A stretch of 64,000 bases of DNA from Glycomyces sambucus (GCF_900102815.1 NZ_FNGF01000009.1:1-64000), one strand, 5' to 3'; shown: positions 1-8,222, counted from the first letter of the stretch. Numbers and translations: made by a program. The notes: generated by a model not told the origin, from the letters alone.

Positions 1-70
1 GAGCCGAGCCGAGCCGAGCCGAGCCGAGCCGAGCCGAGCCGCGGTGCGGTGCGGTGCGGTGCGGTGCGGT
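1..70. repeat. Two abutting pentanucleotide tandem repeats
   Basis: Positions 1-40 are eight exact copies of gagcc and 41-70 are six exact copies of gcggt. The array starts at the window edge, so its full length is unknown. It lies about 120 bases upstream of the probable start of the first gene. No function can be read from the sequence. Confidence 0.95.
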
Positions 71-189
71 TCAGCGTGACGGTGCGGCCCACCAGCGGAT
101 TCACCCTCCCAGTGATACTTCGCGCCTCGACGGGTACCCCGTACCCGACGACCAGCGGACGCACCGCGCGTCCGGGGAAGGGGGTCCCC

Positions 190-1068
190 GTGGAGGACAC
201 CCGAATCCGCCACCGGCACGCCGATATCGCCGGTCACCGGCTCATGTACCGCGAGGCGGGGCGCCCCGACGCGCCGACCGCGCTCGTCCTGCTCCACGGC
301 TTCCCCAGCTCCTCGCAGATGTTCCGCGACCTCATGGAGCCGATGGCCGCGACCGGTGTGCGCGTGCTCGCCCCCGACCTGCCCGGTTTCGGCCTCTCCT
401 CGCTCCCCGCGCCCGACACCGAGTACGGCTTCACCTGGCTCGCCGACGTGGTCGAAGCCTGGCTCGCCGCCCTCGGCGTCGAGGACAGGATCCTGTTCCT
501 CCACGACTTCGGCGCCGCGGTCGGCTACCACCTCGCCACGCGCTCGCCCGAGACCGTGCGCGGCCTCGTCGTGCAGAACGGCAACGCCCACGAGGACGGC
601 CTGGGCGAGCAATGGGACGCCAGCCGCGCCTACTGGGCCGACCCGACCGAGGAGAACCGCGGCAAGATCGACACCTGGATGACCTACGAGGGCACCCGCC
701 ACCAGTACCTCTGGGGGATGCCGGACCGCCTCGCCGAACTGGTCCCGCCCGAGACTTGGGAACTCGACTGGCGCGCCATCTCCCGCGACCACGGCCTCGA
801 CCTCCAGTGGAAGCTGTTCACGGACTACCGGTCCCACGTGGCCCGCTTCGGCGAGATCCGCGACTACCACCGCGAGCACCGGCCCGAGGCCCTGATCATC
901 TGGGGCGTGCACGACCCCTTTTTCAACCTTGACGAGGTCCCCGCGTTCCGCCGCAGCCTCCCGCACGCCGAGAGCCACCTCCTCGACGCCGGCCACTACC
1001 TGCTGGAGACCCACAGCCGCGAATGCGCGGACCTCATGCGGCCCTTCGTATCCCGGATTGCCGGTTGA
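190..1068 (+). CDS. Epoxide hydrolase-like alpha/beta hydrolase
   Basis: A 292-residue cytoplasmic alpha/beta hydrolase. The oxyanion-hole motif HGFP is at residues 36-39. The nucleophile elbow reads HDFGAAVG with Asp106 in place of the usual Ser, as in epoxide hydrolases and haloalkane dehalogenases. Asp242 in WGVHDPFF and His269 in AGHYLLE can complete the triad. The frame stays open back to position 49, but that extension translates the gcggt repeat, so I chose GTG 190, preceded by a purine-rich ggggaaggggg. The substrate cannot be read from sequence; epoxide hydrolysis is an inference from the Asp nucleophile. The gene stands alone, convergent with the next one. Confidence 0.82.
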   Translation: MEDTRIRHRHADIAGHRLMYREAGRPDAPTALVLLHGFPSSSQMFRDLMEPMAATGVRVLAPDLPGFGLSSLPAPDTEYGFTWLADVVEAWLAALGVEDRILFLHDFGAAVGYHLATRSPETVRGLVVQNGNAHEDGLGEQWDASRAYWADPTEENRGKIDTWMTYEGTRHQYLWGMPDRLAELVPPETWELDWRAISRDHGLDLQWKLFTDYRSHVARFGEIRDYHREHRPEALIIWGVHDPFFNLDEVPAFRRSLPHAESHLLDAGHYLLETHSRECADLMRPFVSRIAG

Positions 1069-1138
1069 GCATGTAGGCGGACTTCGGAGTCCGGAGTGGA
1101 AAGTGCGGAGTAGAGAGTGCGAGTGCAAGTCGCGGGAT

Positions 1139-1195
1139 TCAGGGTTCGGGGTTCGGGGTTCTAGGTGCAAGGCGCGGAGTGCGGGGTTCGGGGTG
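1139..1195. repeat. Degenerate ggggttcg-type repeat between convergent genes
   Basis: The 130 bases between two convergent genes contain irregular copies of ggttcgggg and gcgcggagtgc. No clear hairpin terminator is visible here. It looks like eroded simple-sequence DNA. Confidence 0.4.
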
Positions 1196-1198
1196 CGA

Positions 1199-1975
1199 TC
1201 AACCGCAACGGGACAGGCCGATCTCGGTGAACTCGGCGAACGACGCGATCCGCTCGACCGCCCCATCTTGGAAGTAGACCTCGCCCGCGCCAAGGCGTTC
1301 GAGGTCGGCGACCGTGAACGACACCGCCCCCAGGGTCATCGAGCCGTCTTCGGGCCAGGCGCGAACCTCGTAGATTCGCTCGGGGTCGGGCGGGGAGGGT
1401 GCGGTGCCTTCGGCAACGGTCCAACCCGGCGCGGGGTCGGACAGGGAGATCGCCGACGGGTCGCTCAGGCTCGGCGAGGAGTTCTCAAGGCGCAGTTCGG
1501 TACGGCGAGTGGTCCAGTCGGGAACGGTGGAGGCCGGGTGGGGTGCCGGATCGGTTGCCGGGTTGGTGGCTGAGTCAGTGGCTGAGTTGGTGGCCGGGTC
1601 AGAGGCTGCTGGTACGGGGCGGGTGGGGACCGGGTCGGTGCCAGGGTCGGTTGCTGAGCCGGTGTCGGAGCTGGTGGCTTCGTCAGTGGCCGAGCCGATA
1701 GCGGATTCGGTGGCTCGGTCGGTGGCCGCGGGTGTGGGATCGGTGGCGGTGGCGGTGGCGGTGGCGGTGGCGCTGGCGCTGGCGGACGCGGCCGGTTCGG
1801 CTACGGCGGAGCTGAGGGTCATGGAGGTGGCGGGGCCTTCGCAGGAGGTCATCGCGACGACCGGGCCGCCGGCCGAGTCGACACCCACGCCGACGAGCCC
1901 GACCTCTTCGGCCGAGCAGGAGGAAAGCGCTGCGGCGGCGAGGAGCAGGACCGCGACGCGGAGGAGTGTGCGCAT
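1199..1975 (-). CDS. Lipoprotein with long low-complexity Ala/Thr/Asp/Ser/Pro repeat region
   Basis: A 258-residue predicted lipoprotein. Residues 1-20 form a signal peptide ending in the lipobox LSSC, so Cys20 would be acylated and the protein anchored outside the membrane. Residues 55-150 are a repeat-rich linker made of AT dipeptides and degenerate ATDSATNPATD-type units, encoded by ggcggt hexamers and related repeats. The last 100 residues form a small globular segment (WTVAEG, YEVRAWPEDGS, FTVADLERLG) that I do not recognise. All repeat units are multiples of three, so slippage would change linker length without a frameshift. Function unknown; perhaps a surface stalk. Confidence 0.72.
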   Translation of the reverse strand: MRTLLRVAVLLLAAAALSSCSAEEVGLVGVGVDSAGGPVVAMTSCEGPATSMTLSSAVAEPAASASASATATATATATDPTPAATDRATESAIGSATDEATSSDTGSATDPGTDPVPTRPVPAASDPATNSATDSATNPATDPAPHPASTVPDWTTRRTELRLENSSPSLSDPSAISLSDPAPGWTVAEGTAPSPPDPERIYEVRAWPEDGSMTLGAVSFTVADLERLGAGEVYFQDGAVERIASFAEFTEIGLSRCG

Positions 1976-2139
1976 GGATCAAGTGGACTCCGCCTCGGCG
2001 GCTCTCGGGCGAGATGCCGCCGGATTGCGATGAGGTCGTGACCAGCCGTGATTATCCATGCGGAATGGGCCGGTCGATCTCCACCTGGATCGGCCGGCCC
2101 CCTGCGGGCCGGCGGCCCGCCATGTGAGGTTCTATCGCC

Positions 2140-2203
2140 GAGCCGCCGAGCCGCCGAGCCGCCGAGCCGCCGAGCCGCCAAGCCGCCAAGCCGCCAAGCC
2201 GCC
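2140..2203. repeat. Octanucleotide tandem repeat before the DUF397 gene
   Basis: Five exact copies of gagccgcc (2140-2179) run into three exact copies of aagccgcc (2180-2203). The array ends 7 bases before the ATG of the DUF397 gene, where a ribosome binding site would be expected. The unit is not a multiple of three. Copy-number change would alter the spacing of any upstream promoter to the gene. Confidence 0.95.
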
Positions 2204-2210
2204 AAAAGAT

Positions 2211-2468
2211 ATGGAGTACACCAGCTGGCGAAAGAGTACTCGGAGTAGCAACACGGCCAACTCCGACTGTGTCGAGTGCCGCCAGACCTGGAGGAAGAGC
2301 TCCCGCAGCAACAACACTTCGAATGCTGATTGTGTTGAAGCTCGGAGCACCACCACTGGATTCCAGGTGCGGGACTCCAAGCTCCAACACGAATCGCCGG
2401 TCTTCGAACTCTCCGCCGAAGACTTCACGAGCTTTCTGAGCGCTACTCTCCCGAAGGCGCGGCGATGA
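2211..2468 (+). CDS. DUF397 protein with an internally duplicated N-terminal half
   Basis: An 85-residue cytoplasmic protein of the DUF397 family, small actinobacterial proteins usually encoded beside an XRE-type regulator. The usual order is a WRKSSxSxxxxxCVE segment followed by VRDSK and a C-terminal FSxxxWxxFL helix. Here the first segment occurs twice, at residues 6-22 (WRKSTRSSNTANSDCVE) and 27-43 (WRKSSRSNNTSNADCVE); VRDSK then follows at 53-57 and the helix at the end. No helix-turn-helix partner is next to it. The start follows the octanucleotide repeat directly and has no visible ribosome binding site. Its 3' end overlaps the end of the convergent GH43 gene by 26 bases. Confidence 0.82.
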   Translation: MEYTSWRKSTRSSNTANSDCVECRQTWRKSSRSNNTSNADCVEARSTTTGFQVRDSKLQHESPVFELSAEDFTSFLSATLPKARR

Positions 2469-3918
2469 CCACACCGCTCGGCAACGGCGTCCCGAAGTTC
2501 GGGGTGCCGTTCGCGTTCCAGGTGATCGGCTGAACCCGCGTCTCACGGGTCGATCCGCAACCCTGCGATGAGGTGGTGTTGGCGTGGTAGACCAGCCACT
2601 CCTCGGTCCCGTCAGGCGAAGTGAAGAACCCGTTGTGCCCCGGTCCGAACGCGCCGCCACCCTGTTGGAGCACCGGCGTCGAGGTCTTGGTCCAAGACGA
2701 GGCCGACAGCGGGTTGGACCCGGTCAACTCGAGCAGCCCCAGCTTGTAGTCCGGGGTGTTGCACGACGAGGCCGAGAAGGTCACGAACGTCCGGCCATTG
2801 CGCTGGAGCACCGCCGGCGCCTCGTTCGTCCTGCCGCCCTGAATCTCCCAGCTGTAGGTGGGCCGCGAGATGGTGACGTGCGAGCCGGTCACGGTCCACG
2901 GGTTCGACATCGCCGCGATCCGAATCGACTGGTCGGCGCCGACCCACTCCGACCACATCAGGTACAGGTTCCCGTTGACCTGAAGGTACGAGCCGTCGAT
3001 GTTCCACTGGTTGGGGAGCGGCGTCGCCATGAACTCATACGGCCCCATGGGAGTCGATGAGGTCGAGCGCAGCACGTGGAGCTTCTGGCCGTCGAAGTTC
3101 GTCTGCGAGTTCCCGGAGGTGTACATCAGGTACCAGGTGCCGTTGATCCGGTGGAACTCCGGCGCCCAGTGAGAGCAGCAGCGGCTCGCGTTCCCCGAGT
3201 CGTTCCACACCACGGTGTCGGAGGCCGTCTTGAGGCCGTTCAGCGTGGTCGCCCGGCGCATGATGACCGTGGAGCTCCAGGTGGTCGTGGACATGTAGTA
3301 GTACCCGTCCCAGTACTCGATCCACGGGTCGGCGCCATTGCTGCGCAACGGGTTCGAGACCGTCGACTCGCCGCTCGCGGGGACGGCCGCGAGACGCCAC
3401 TTCTGCGCGTTCAGACCGTTGTAGGTGTACTGCGAGACGCGGGCGCCGTTGCCGGTGGACCACTCCCACAGGTCCAGGGCCTTGCCTGAGAAGCGGTTGA
3501 TGAAGGAGAAGGTGCCGTCGGCGTGCTCGGTGACCGACCACTGCTGGTTGGTGCCGCCGAGGTCGGTCCACTGGGCGATGGTGGCGCCGTCGGCGCCGTT
3601 CCACTCGAAGACCTCGAGGACCTGGTTGGAGTGCCGGACCTGGATCTTGTAGTAGCCGCTGCCAACGGACACGAACTGGAACTGCTGGCAGGTGCACTGG
3701 TTCGGCGCGTACTGGTTGAGGATCGCCCCGGTGGAGGTCGAGGCGTTCTGGATGTCGAGGGCCTTGCCGGAGTGGGCGCTCGTGATGGTGAACCAGGCGC
3801 CGGTCGGGAGCGCGGCCTTGGCGGGCGTCGCGGTTGCGATCGACAGCCCGAAGGCCGCGAGTGCGGCGATGAGGGCGAACGCGAGCAGTGCGCGCCCGCG
3901 TATGAGGGTCTTGGTCAT
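2443..3918 (-). CDS. Secreted ricin-lectin/GH43 arabinan-active glycosidase
   Basis: A 491-residue secreted enzyme. Residues 1-35 are a signal peptide ending ATPAKA. Residues 37-175 are a ricin-type beta-trefoil (CBM13-like) with QW-type repeats (TNQQW, NAQKW). A five-bladed GH43 domain follows from about 185. The three GH43 acids are visible: base Asp in GADPWI, pKa-tuning Asp in NIDGSY, acid Glu in NEAPAV, plus HWAPEFH. GH43 enzymes of this type act on alpha-L-arabinofuranosyl or xylosyl linkages, so arabinofuranosidase or exo-arabinanase activity is likely but not certain. ATG 3918 is preferred to the in-frame TTG 3930 because ggag lies six bases upstream. It probably acts with the endo-arabinanase encoded just upstream on the same strand. 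Confidence 0.88.
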   Translation of the reverse strand: MTKTLIRGRALLAFALIAALAAFGLSIATATPAKAALPTGAWFTITSAHSGKALDIQNASTSTGAILNQYAPNQCTCQQFQFVSVGSGYYKIQVRHSNQVLEVFEWNGADGATIAQWTDLGGTNQQWSVTEHADGTFSFINRFSGKALDLWEWSTGNGARVSQYTYNGLNAQKWRLAAVPASGESTVSNPLRSNGADPWIEYWDGYYYMSTTTWSSTVIMRRATTLNGLKTASDTVVWNDSGNASRCCSHWAPEFHRINGTWYLMYTSGNSQTNFDGQKLHVLRSTSSTPMGPYEFMATPLPNQWNIDGSYLQVNGNLYLMWSEWVGADQSIRIAAMSNPWTVTGSHVTISRPTYSWEIQGGRTNEAPAVLQRNGRTFVTFSASSCNTPDYKLGLLELTGSNPLSASSWTKTSTPVLQQGGGAFGPGHNGFFTSPDGTEEWLVYHANTTSSQGCGSTRETRVQPITWNANGTPNFGTPLPSGVVIAAPSGE

Positions 3919-4054
3919 GAAGGGCTCCAAGCGGAGTGATTGCAGGTGTGAGGGAGGGGCGCACCGGTGGAGGGTGCGCCCCGGGAGCGGCTGAACTGGT
4001 CGGCCGCCGTCAGTGGCGCGGTTCGAGGCCGCGTTTGCGGAGGGTGGTGCGCAA

Positions 4055-4140
4055 TTGCCGTTGAGACCGTGTCTCGGACCGCGCTTCCGGTCCTCAACTG
4101 CCGTTGAGACTGTGCGCTCTGATCCTCAACTGCCGTTGAG
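4055..4140. repeat. Three copies of an 11-base tgccgttgag element, the last over a stop codon
   Basis: Copies of ttgccgttgag or ctgccgttgag begin at 4055, 4099 and 4130. The second and third are embedded in tcctcaactgccgttgag, an inverted repeat; the third is perfect (tcctcaac, loop tgcc, gttgagga at 4123-4142) and includes the stop codon of the arabinanase gene. Read from the minus strand each copy encodes Leu-Asn-Gly-Ser-stop, which suggests local duplication of the gene's 3' end. A small hairpin terminator is the alternative reading. Confidence 0.7.
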
Positions 4141-5715
4141 GATTGGCCAACCCGCCGAGTTCCATTCGATCTGCTCGATGTCGAGCGTGAATCCGCCGTT
4201 CGATCCGTAGGCGTGGTACGAGATCAGCCCGCGGTGGAGCGACTGCCCGCCCGCGGCGACGTTGTTGCCGTACGCCCCGAGGACCACCGTCCCGCCGCCG
4301 TTGCGCATGTCGACCCCGGAGGCGTCGACGAACGGCCCGGTGGGGGAGGAGGACCGGCCGACCGTGATCTTGTAGGTCGAGTTCGCTCCCGCGCAGCAGG
4401 TGTCGATCGAGGTGAACAGGTAGTAGTAGTCGCCGCGTTTCATCATCGAGGGCGCCTCGATGCCGCCGCTCTTGGTCGCCAGGCGGATCGGGGTCGCACC
4501 CGCGGCGGGCTTGCCCGAGGGCCAGTCGAGCTTGAGGATGTGGATGCCCTGCCACCAGGAGCCGAAGGCCATCCAGTGGGTGCCGGCGTCGTCGACGATG
4601 ATGTTCGGGTCGATCGCGTTGTAGGCGTTGCCCGTATAGGACTGGAAGACCGCGCCGCGGTCGGTCCAGCCGTAGCCGGCCGCGTTCGGGTCCAGGGTCG
4701 GGCTCGTGGCCAGGCCGATCGCCGAGCGCTGCGAGCCGAAGGTCGAAGCGGAGTAGTAGAGGTAGTAGAGGCCCTGCGCGGCGTCGTAGTGGATCTCGGG
4801 CGCCCACAGGTTCGAGACGCCGGAGATCTGCTGCGTGATCCACGCGGGCTTGGAGTTCCAGATGGTCCCGATGCTCTGCCAGGTTTGGCCGCCGTTGGTG
4901 GAGCGGCGCATCGAGATGGTGCCGCCTCCTTGGCTCGCGTCGCCCGTGGCGAAGACGTACCACGGCTGGCCCGAGCAGCCCGCCCACAGCGCCGGGTCGT
5001 GGGCGCCGAGGCTGCCGCCGACCGAGCCGGGTTGCGAAGGCGGCGTTGCGCATTCGCCCTGCGACGGGTTGCCGGTGGTCGGCGGGTCGGTCGGGGTGGA
5101 CCCGACCGGCGTCAGGCGCCACTGCTGGTTGTCGGCGCCGGTGGGGTCGTACTGGGAGATCCGCGCGCCGGGGGAGGTCGAGTGCTCCCACAGGTCGAGG
5201 TTCCTGGCGGAGAAGCGGTTGGTGAAGGTGTAGTAGTCGCCGGTGGCGGTCGCCCGCCACTGCTGATTGGTGCCGCCCAGGTCGGTCCACTGGGCGATGG
5301 TGGCGCCGTTGGCGGCGTTCCAGTCGTACACGTCGAGCACGAGGTTCGAGTGGCGGGCCTGGATGCGGTAGTAGCCGTTCCCAGCGTCGATGAAGCGGAA
5401 CTGCTGGCTCGTCGCTCCGGTGGCGGTCTGCTGCACGAGCTGCGCGCCCGTCGCCGATGAGCCGCCCTCGATCCCGAGCGCGAGCCCGGAGAGGCGGGAG
5501 GTGACGGTGTACCAGGTGCCGGTCGTGATGGCGGCCTGGGCGTTCGCGGTGACGAGCATGAAGGTCGCCGCGGTCGTCAGGGCGGCGACGAGCACGGCGA
5601 GTGCCGCGATGATCCGCCGCCGTGTGCGGCCGCCGGTCGCGGGCAGACCCAGCGCAGTGGTGCGTCGGCGCTTTCTACGTGCGCGGTCGTCGGTCTCGGT
5701 GGACTCGGTGGTCAT
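4126..5715 (-). CDS. Secreted ricin-lectin/GH43 endo-alpha-1,5-L-arabinanase
   Basis: A 529-residue secreted enzyme. A basic N-region (residues 1-34, with RTRRR) precedes a hydrophobic segment ending NAQA at about 61. A CBM13-like beta-trefoil with three QQW motifs spans 62-200, then a short Pro/Thr linker, then GH43 at 225-529. Catalytic residues typical of endo-arabinanases are visible: Asp in AHDPALW, Asp in AIDPNIIV, Glu in GGIEAPS, and SNLWAPEIHYD. It would cut internal alpha-1,5 bonds of arabinan outside the cell, giving oligosaccharides for the neighbouring GH43 enzyme. The start is supported by aaggag 9 bases upstream. The gap to the downstream GH43 gene is about 200 bases, so the two may be separately transcribed. 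Confidence 0.9.
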   Translation of the reverse strand: MTTESTETDDRARRKRRRTTALGLPATGGRTRRRIIAALAVLVAALTTAATFMLVTANAQAAITTGTWYTVTSRLSGLALGIEGGSSATGAQLVQQTATGATSQQFRFIDAGNGYYRIQARHSNLVLDVYDWNAANGATIAQWTDLGGTNQQWRATATGDYYTFTNRFSARNLDLWEHSTSPGARISQYDPTGADNQQWRLTPVGSTPTDPPTTGNPSQGECATPPSQPGSVGGSLGAHDPALWAGCSGQPWYVFATGDASQGGGTISMRRSTNGGQTWQSIGTIWNSKPAWITQQISGVSNLWAPEIHYDAAQGLYYLYYSASTFGSQRSAIGLATSPTLDPNAAGYGWTDRGAVFQSYTGNAYNAIDPNIIVDDAGTHWMAFGSWWQGIHILKLDWPSGKPAAGATPIRLATKSGGIEAPSMMKRGDYYYLFTSIDTCCAGANSTYKITVGRSSSPTGPFVDASGVDMRNGGGTVVLGAYGNNVAAGGQSLHRGLISYHAYGSNGGFTLDIEQIEWNSAGWPILNGS

Positions 5716-6014
5716 GGGGTGGACTCCTTCTGCCCCTCCTCGGTGAGGAGCGGTCGGGACGGGGAGCCGGGGACGTTGCCGGGTGGCCCTCGGCCGGTCA
5801 CGGGCGGTGCGCCCGAAAGATATTGGATTGAGGCATACATGAGTATCGATGGGTATAGGCAGCGTAGCTGAGATTTACCGTTAACACAAGACGGATCTAC
5901 AACGTTGCAGGATCGTGCTCGCGAGACGTGGAGGAGTCCGCCCGCTCGGCATCCTCTCTGCGGCCCAACGGAAGATCCCCGCGTCAGGGGGTACTCCCGG
6001 GGCCAGAGATCCCC
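5716..6014. promoter_or_regulatory. Divergent intergenic region with A+T-rich promoter segment
   Basis: This stretch separates the arabinanase gene from the serine hydrolase gene. Positions 5818-5900 are conspicuously A+T-rich for this genome and probably hold the arabinanase promoter. They include the inverted repeat atac-atga-gtat (5835-5846) and gggtatagg. A similar catacat...atcgatg segment lies upstream of the CE1 esterase gene near 35146. No gene or RNA is recognised. Confidence 0.4.
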
Positions 6015-6020
6015 TAGGGT
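6015..6020 (+). promoter_or_regulatory. -10 hexamer TAGGGT, leaderless start
   Basis: TAGGGT ends six bases before ATG 6027, with no ribosome binding site between them. Transcription would start at or next to the ATG. No convincing -35 element is visible. Confidence 0.55.
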
Positions 6021-6026
6021 CGGGTG

Positions 6027-7265
6027 ATGCGAACCGACCTACCGATCGCGGCGTTCGCCGCACTCGCGCTCATCGCGGCACCCGCGGGCGCCGCGAGCGC
6101 GGCCTGTCCCGACCCCGCACTCGACCCCGACCTGCTCGAATCGAAGCTAGAAGCCTTCGCGGCCGTGGGCGACTACTCCGTGGTCGCCGCCGTGGCCGAC
6201 GGCGACGAGTCCTGGACCGGCGCCGCAGGGCCCCGGACCGTGGACGGCGGTGAGGACGCCGAGGCCGACGACCAGGTGCGCATCGCGAGCCTGACCAAGT
6301 CGATGGTCGCGGTGGTCCTCTTCCAGCTCGAAGCCGAAGGCGAACTCGACCTCGACGACCCGATCGAGGACCACCTGCCGGGCCTGCTGCCGTACACCGA
6401 GACCATCACGGTCCGCCAGCTCATGGGCCACACCGCGGGGCTGGGCGACCACTTCACCAAGCTCTTCCCCTCCCTCGCAGAGGGATCGATCGCCGACCTG
6501 CGGACCGACATGGGCGTCCACCACACGCCCGAGGAGCTGGTGGCGCTCGGCACCGAGGGACCGCTGCTGTTCACCCCCGGCGAGGGCTGGATGTACTCCA
6601 ACACCGGGTACGTCGTGCTCGGCCTGCTCATCGAGGAGATCACCGGGCACCAGCTCCGGCACGAGCTCGACGACCGCGTGTTCGACGAGGTCGGCATGGA
6701 CGACACCTATCTTCCGCGCACGAGCAGCGCGGGCTTCCGCGGCGACCACACCACGCCGTACATCACCACCGGCGACGACGCCGACCCCTACCTCGACACC
6801 ACCGGGCTCTCGCACTCGGTGTTCTGGGCCGCGGGCGGCGTCGTCTCCGATGCGGACGACGTGAACGCGTTCTACCGGGCCGTCGCCGACGGGACGCTCT
6901 TGACCGCCGCGCAGCTCGCCGAGGCCACCGACTTCCGCACCACCGGCTGGGGCTTCGACTACGGTCTCGGCTTCGCCGGGGCCAAGCCCGGCTGTCCCGA
7001 CGACCCGGACGCGGTCTACATGGGCCACAACGGGGGCGGGGTCGGGCACATGACCTACTCCTTCCACTCCCTCGACGGCGAGCGCCAGGCCACCTTCACC
7101 TGGAACCTCGACAACTCCCACGGCTACGTCGACTGGGAGGAGCTGCAGCGCACCCAGGACGCGTTCATCGCCGCCGCGCTGTGCGGCGTCGACGCCGACG
7201 AGATCACGGTCGAAGTGCGGCCGGAGACGGCCTCGTCGGTCGAGGAGCTGTTCGCGCTCGGCTAG
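6027..7265 (+). CDS. Secreted class C beta-lactamase / DD-peptidase-family serine hydrolase
   Basis: A 412-residue exported protein of the S12 serine hydrolase family. Residues 1-25 are a signal peptide ending AGAASA. Ser88-Leu-Thr-Lys91 is the SxxK nucleophile motif, Tyr190-Ser-Asn192 the second motif, and GHNGGGVGH near residue 336 takes the place of KTG. HTxG-like GHTAGLGDHF is typical of the family. Such proteins are D-alanyl-D-alanine carboxypeptidases, esterases or peptidases, and true beta-lactamase activity is rare among them. Substrate unknown. I chose ATG 6027 over the adjacent GTG 6024 because of the -10 element spacing. Confidence 0.85.
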   Translation: MRTDLPIAAFAALALIAAPAGAASAACPDPALDPDLLESKLEAFAAVGDYSVVAAVADGDESWTGAAGPRTVDGGEDAEADDQVRIASLTKSMVAVVLFQLEAEGELDLDDPIEDHLPGLLPYTETITVRQLMGHTAGLGDHFTKLFPSLAEGSIADLRTDMGVHHTPEELVALGTEGPLLFTPGEGWMYSNTGYVVLGLLIEEITGHQLRHELDDRVFDEVGMDDTYLPRTSSAGFRGDHTTPYITTGDDADPYLDTTGLSHSVFWAAGGVVSDADDVNAFYRAVADGTLLTAAQLAEATDFRTTGWGFDYGLGFAGAKPGCPDDPDAVYMGHNGGGVGHMTYSFHSLDGERQATFTWNLDNSHGYVDWEELQRTQDAFIAAALCGVDADEITVEVRPETASSVEELFALG

Positions 7266-7278
7266 ACCGACGCAGCCC

Positions 7279-7328
7279 GAGCACGGCCGCGGCCCGACCC
7301 CTGACCGGGTCGGGACGCGGCCGTGCTC
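7279..7328. terminator. Bidirectional hairpin terminator
   Basis: Two 22-base arms (7279-7300 and 7307-7328) pair with one mismatch around the six-base loop ctgacc. It lies between convergent genes ending at 7265 and 7342. It has no T-run, as is common for actinobacterial terminators. Confidence 0.8.
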
Positions 7329-7341
7329 GACGCGGCCCGTC

Positions 7342-8157
7342 CTACCGGAACGCCGCCGCGTTCCGCTCCGCCCAGGCGGCGAACGTGGTCGCGGGGCGGC
7401 CCAGGAGCCGTTCCACCTCGGGGCTGATGCGCTGCTCGGCGGCGCTCGGGTTGCCCATGACCTCCAGGGAGCCCTCCACGACCTCGGCGGGCCAGAAGGC
7501 GAGGAACTGCTCGTACGCCGCCTCCCGCGTCTGCTCGATGAACGCGACCGGCTCGCCGATGGCCGCGCCGATCGCCTCGGCCTGCATGCTCGGGGACACG
7601 AGTTCGGGGCCGCTGAGCATGTAGATCCGGCTGCTGTGGCCGTCCTCGGTGAGCACGGTCGCGGCGACCTCGGCGATGTCGCGCGGGTCGATGATCGGCA
7701 GGCCCACGTCGCCGAACGGCGCGGTCACGATGCGGTCCTGCCGGATCGAGTCCGTCCACAGGAGCGCGTTGGAAGCGAAGCCGTTCGGCCGCAGGATAGT
7801 CCACTCCAGACCAGAAGCGGTGAGGGCGTTGTCGTACGCCTGAACCTCCGGGCTCGGCCTGGTGGCCGCGCGCTCGGAGGAGAGGAGCACGACCCGGCCG
7901 ATCCCCGTGGCCTCGACCGCTTCGAGGACCGGCGCGATGTCGATCTCGTGGTCGCGGGTGAGCAGGAACAGCTTGTCCGCACCGGCGAAGGCGGCCGCGA
8001 GGGTGTCGGGCTTCGCGAGGTCGGCGACGCGGTGGGCGACGCCGGGCGGGAGCTCGGCCGCGCCGCGCGACACGGCGGTGACGTCCTGGCCCTTGGCGAG
8101 GAGCGCTTCGAGGAGCGGGCGGCCGACGTTGCCCGTGGCTCCGGTGACGACGATCAT
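7342..8157 (-). CDS. NmrA-like NAD(P)H-binding protein
   Basis: A 271-residue atypical short-chain dehydrogenase of the NmrA / NAD(P)H-quinone sensor type. The Rossmann motif is at the very start (VTGATGNVGRP, residues 4-14), and VLLSSERA and ILRPNGF follow the family pattern. There is no canonical YxxxK, consistent with a redox sensor rather than an ordinary dehydrogenase. It is divergent from an HxlR regulator gene, a very common pairing in which the regulator controls the NmrA-like partner in response to quinones or electrophiles. That functional link is inferred from family knowledge. Confidence 0.85.
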   Translation of the reverse strand: MIVVTGATGNVGRPLLEALLAKGQDVTAVSRGAAELPPGVAHRVADLAKPDTLAAAFAGADKLFLLTRDHEIDIAPVLEAVEATGIGRVVLLSSERAATRPSPEVQAYDNALTASGLEWTILRPNGFASNALLWTDSIRQDRIVTAPFGDVGLPIIDPRDIAEVAATVLTEDGHSSRIYMLSGPELVSPSMQAEAIGAAIGEPVAFIEQTREAAYEQFLAFWPAEVVEGSLEVMGNPSAAEQRISPEVERLLGRPATTFAAWAERNAAAFR

Positions 8158-8222
8158 CTGGGTTCCTTCCGTTGTCTTCCGTTGGAGGTGCAGAACCCAA
8201 GGTAGGAGCGAAACTCACTCTT

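Noticed and set aside
49-189. N-terminal extension of the epoxide hydrolase-like protein
   Set aside because: It begins inside the gcggt repeat, and its sequence has no counterpart in alpha/beta hydrolases.
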